DNA of 9,554 nucleotides from Capsulimonas sp. (GTDB taxonomy: Bacteria; Armatimonadota; Armatimonadia; Armatimonadales; Capsulimonadaceae): positions 1-9,554 of the forward strand of contig JAOQAA010000275.1 in assembly GCA_025963815.1 (NCBI GenBank), read 5' to 3'. The position numbers were made by a program, and so were the translations under genes. Positions 7,892-9,554 of the stretch are shown here, piece after piece; the stretch's first letter is position 1, and each line of letters opens with the position of its first letter. The notes beneath the pieces were generated by a model. That model did no database searches, was not told the origin of the DNA, and saw nothing but the letters and a program-made list of their open reading frames with translations.

Positions 7892-8815
7892 TTATACCCA
7901 TCCGTGTTCCTGGTTGCGCCAAGTGAGATCGAATGAAACATCGTCGCGCCGCGCGTGGACGATAGGCAGAAGAAATGCATTCAACATGCGTATGATCTCT
8001 TCTAAATCGGCTGTATTCGCCAAGGCGCCGCCGCTTTTACGGACAAATGCGCGCCATTGAGTTTGTTTACTTGCATCGGAATAAAACTCGGGTGTCAGAG
8101 CCAGCGGCGCTGTGCTGGGGAAAGATGTCCGTCGCCTCTGAAAGGTTGTCTGAAGCGCCTGTGCAAGCAATTTTCCATCGAAATCGAAATGCGTGGCGAG
8201 GTACCAGAGATCGTAAAAATCTTTCATACGGCTGTTGGTAAAGCCCAGATAAACCATTGCCTCAAATTTCTCGGCGACGACTGTTTCGCGTGTGTATGCT
8301 CGCAGCTGCGGAGCTGGCATGTCCAGCATCGTAGGAAATGTCACATCCACTGGCGAGGGGGTGACTGCGTCTCCGAAGCCTACGTCGATTTGCATCGGGA
8401 TTTTTGATGTACCCAGCATCGCCATTAACGTGATGCGTACTCCTTCATACGCCTCGTCCTCACGAATAACCGCCCCCTGGATGCTGTCGGCAAGATACTC
8501 CAGCCCATCGCTATCCGCGGCTTGTTCACATACAGACTGGAATATCTTAATGATTTCTGAAGTATCGTTATTTCCAGACCCTAGCAGATCTAGATCGCGG
8601 GTTGGACGATGTACGATTCCAGTCCACAGAGCGAAAAGAGACGCTCCTTTCAGCAGAAATTGCTCTCGATATCCAGAAACACTGAGCCGATACAGAAGCC
8701 GTTCGATGGCGTACCGTGTCAAAAGCTGCTGAAGCTCTTCTCCATTCTGCCGTGCAAGATTGTGAAGACGGCTTTTAACGGACGCACTGATATTCTTGGG
8801 TGCACGGGAAGTCAT
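7892..8815 (-). CDS. abiEii: AbiEii-type nucleotidyltransferase toxin (type IV TA system)
   Basis: A 307-residue protein of the AbiEii/DUF1814 nucleotidyltransferase family. The fingerprint is intact: 'LLKGASLFALW' then 'RPTRDLDLLG' gives the GS-x(n)-DxD motif with Asp74 and Asp76. The third acidic strand is 'MQIDVGFGD' (Asp144). 'VVAEKFEAMV' (Lys183) and 'RMKDFYDLW' (196-204, Lys198/Asp199/Asp202) are the conserved helical motifs. Family members modify RNA (the mycobacterial MenT relatives add nucleotides to tRNA acceptor ends) and arrest growth. The start is ATG 8815, with GGAGG about 8 nt upstream inside the antitoxin gene; its ATG overlaps the antitoxin TGA as ATGA (8812-8815), implying coupled translation. 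A 21-residue in-frame extension upstream is not supported. All motifs appear functional. The gene symbol refers to family membership. Confidence 0.92.
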   Translation of the reverse strand: MTSRAPKNISASVKSRLHNLARQNGEELQQLLTRYAIERLLYRLSVSGYREQFLLKGASLFALWTGIVHRPTRDLDLLGSGNNDTSEIIKIFQSVCEQAADSDGLEYLADSIQGAVIREDEAYEGVRITLMAMLGTSKIPMQIDVGFGDAVTPSPVDVTFPTMLDMPAPQLRAYTRETVVAEKFEAMVYLGFTNSRMKDFYDLWYLATHFDFDGKLLAQALQTTFQRRRTSFPSTAPLALTPEFYSDASKQTQWRAFVRKSGGALANTADLEEIIRMLNAFLLPIVHARRDDVSFDLTWRNQEHGWV

Positions 8816-9414
8816 GCAATCGCCTCCAGATAGGGCCGGATCACCGTCGAAACTCTGAGCAGCTTCGCATATCGCCACAGTTCATCCACAGTCACACGCC
8901 GCGAACGCAGCGATTCTTGCAGCGCCTCCAGCGCAACGTCCAGACCGATCCGGTTCCGGTAACGAAAACAATCAACCACGGTCTTAGCGACTGAGTACAC
9001 TCGAACCTCACCTTGCTCGGTCTGATGCGCTTCCAGCCCTTCCGACATTGCCAGACCTGAAAATCGGACGACATGGAGTGGTGGGTAATCGAGATTGGGT
9101 ATTCTGGCCTTAGGATGAATCGCCATCCAGACCTCATGAGGCGCTTGCGTTCCAATTTCATGGAACCTAAGCGCCGACAGCAGGCAGATATTCCCATGCG
9201 GTACCCGTTTGCAGACTTCCGCAAGTGAGATATGCTGAGAAATTTCTGCATCCGCAAGAAAATACATCCCACGTCCAGAGCGTAGAAGCGTCCCATTGTC
9301 AAAGAGACGCTTCAGAGCCATACGAGGTATGCCATAATCTTTCAGGTCCGCCGAACGAATGTTGCCGTTTTCTCGTGCGAGTTGAATAATCTGTTGGGTC
9401 GCTGTGTTGTTCAT
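8812..9414 (-). CDS. abiEi: AbiEi-type antitoxin / autorepressor
   Basis: A 200-residue protein, first gene of the AbiE pair. The N-terminal winged helix-turn-helix spans about 5-53: 'TQQIIQLARENGNIRSADL', 'GIPRMALKRLFDNGTLLRSG', then the 'GRGMYFL' wing. A C-terminal antitoxin domain follows, with 'CLLSALRFHEIG' (77-88), 'VWMAIHPKARIP' and 'VYSVAKTVVDCFRYRNRIG'. Known AbiEi proteins neutralise the toxin without a stable complex (type IV) and separately repress their own promoter by binding inverted repeats; the 13-bp repeat just upstream fits this. ATG 9414 has no recognisable Shine-Dalgarno (the preceding bases are AACAACCC), so initiation may be weak or leader-dependent, whereas the toxin start has a strong one. 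Its gene overlaps the toxin gene by 4 bp. The 5' part is AT-richer than the neighbouring chromosomal genes, consistent with acquisition by transfer. Confidence 0.9.
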   Translation of the reverse strand: MNNTATQQIIQLARENGNIRSADLKDYGIPRMALKRLFDNGTLLRSGRGMYFLADAEISQHISLAEVCKRVPHGNICLLSALRFHEIGTQAPHEVWMAIHPKARIPNLDYPPLHVVRFSGLAMSEGLEAHQTEQGEVRVYSVAKTVVDCFRYRNRIGLDVALEALQESLRSRRVTVDELWRYAKLLRVSTVIRPYLEAIA

Positions 9415-9417
9415 GGG

Positions 9418-9467
9418 TTGTTACATAATGCTGGTAGCTGGCTCTGATTACCGACATTATGTAACAA
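9418..9467. promoter_or_regulatory. 13-bp perfect inverted repeat, probable AbiEi operator
   Basis: TTGTTACATAATG (9418-9430) and its exact reverse complement (9455-9467) flank a 24-nt gap immediately upstream of the antitoxin start. AbiEi-type antitoxins characterised elsewhere repress by binding paired inverted repeats in their promoter, so this is the expected place and form. The arm nearest the gene ends 3 nt before the ATG and would overlap the initiation region. Confidence 0.7.
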
Positions 9468-9472
9468 AGCAA
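9445..9472 (-). promoter_or_regulatory. Candidate promoter of the AbiE operon
   Basis: On the minus strand TTGCTT (9472-9467) and TAATCA (9450-9445) are separated by 16 bp. The -10 lies between the two arms of the inverted repeat and the -35 touches the distal arm, so a repressor on the arms would cover the promoter. Transcription from about 9438 would include only the proximal arm, which favours a DNA operator over an RNA hairpin. Confidence 0.4.
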
Positions 9473-9554
9473 GAGAGAAATCTAGTGCCCTGGAAATAAT
9501 ATTCTAACGCTACGCGTGCACCGGCGGGCGATCTATTACGTAGTATATATACTA

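Overview
This is a moderately GC-rich bacterial chromosome segment holding seven protein genes and several readable control sites. It has no RNA genes, insertion sequences or CRISPR arrays that I can see. The host cannot be fixed from the window alone. Compact high-GC genes, MerR/SDR and NmrA-type oxidoreductases, a lone chemoreceptor and a large GH63-like glycosidase fit a free-living soil or plant-surface bacterium. My unverified guess, from general resemblance only, is Armatimonadota (Capsulimonas-like).

Layout. Positions 1-131 hold a long, nearly perfect inverted repeat (40-bp arms, 38/40 paired) with REP-like mini-hairpins at its outer ends. A small DUF559 (Vsr/PD-(D/E)XK-like nuclease) gene follows at 237-716. 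Next on the + strand is a methyl-accepting chemotaxis protein (778-2727) with its own likely promoter and a hairpin terminator. Its N-terminal sensor half is clearly AT-richer than its signalling half. A leftward NmrA-type NAD(P)-binding protein (3648-2782) and a rightward cytoplasmic GH63/MGH1-like glycosidase (3789-6446, TTG start) diverge from a 140-bp gap.

The right third reads leftward. A MerR regulator and a classical SDR overlap by one base (TGATG) and form an operon. Its promoter has the MerR hallmark: a -35 and -10 separated by 19 bp, with an 18-bp perfect palindrome in the spacer region. Farther right is a two-gene AbiE-type (type IV) toxin-antitoxin operon, antitoxin first, with an ATGA overlap. 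A perfect 13-bp inverted repeat brackets its predicted promoter and probably serves as the antitoxin's operator.

The genes form separate small units rather than one pathway. The best-supported functional units are the self-regulated merR-SDR operon and the AbiE module. The least explained is the inverted-repeat/DUF559 pair at the left edge. I found no clearly new multi-gene system. The most promising lead is whether that repeat and DUF559 travel together as a non-autonomous or REP-like element.
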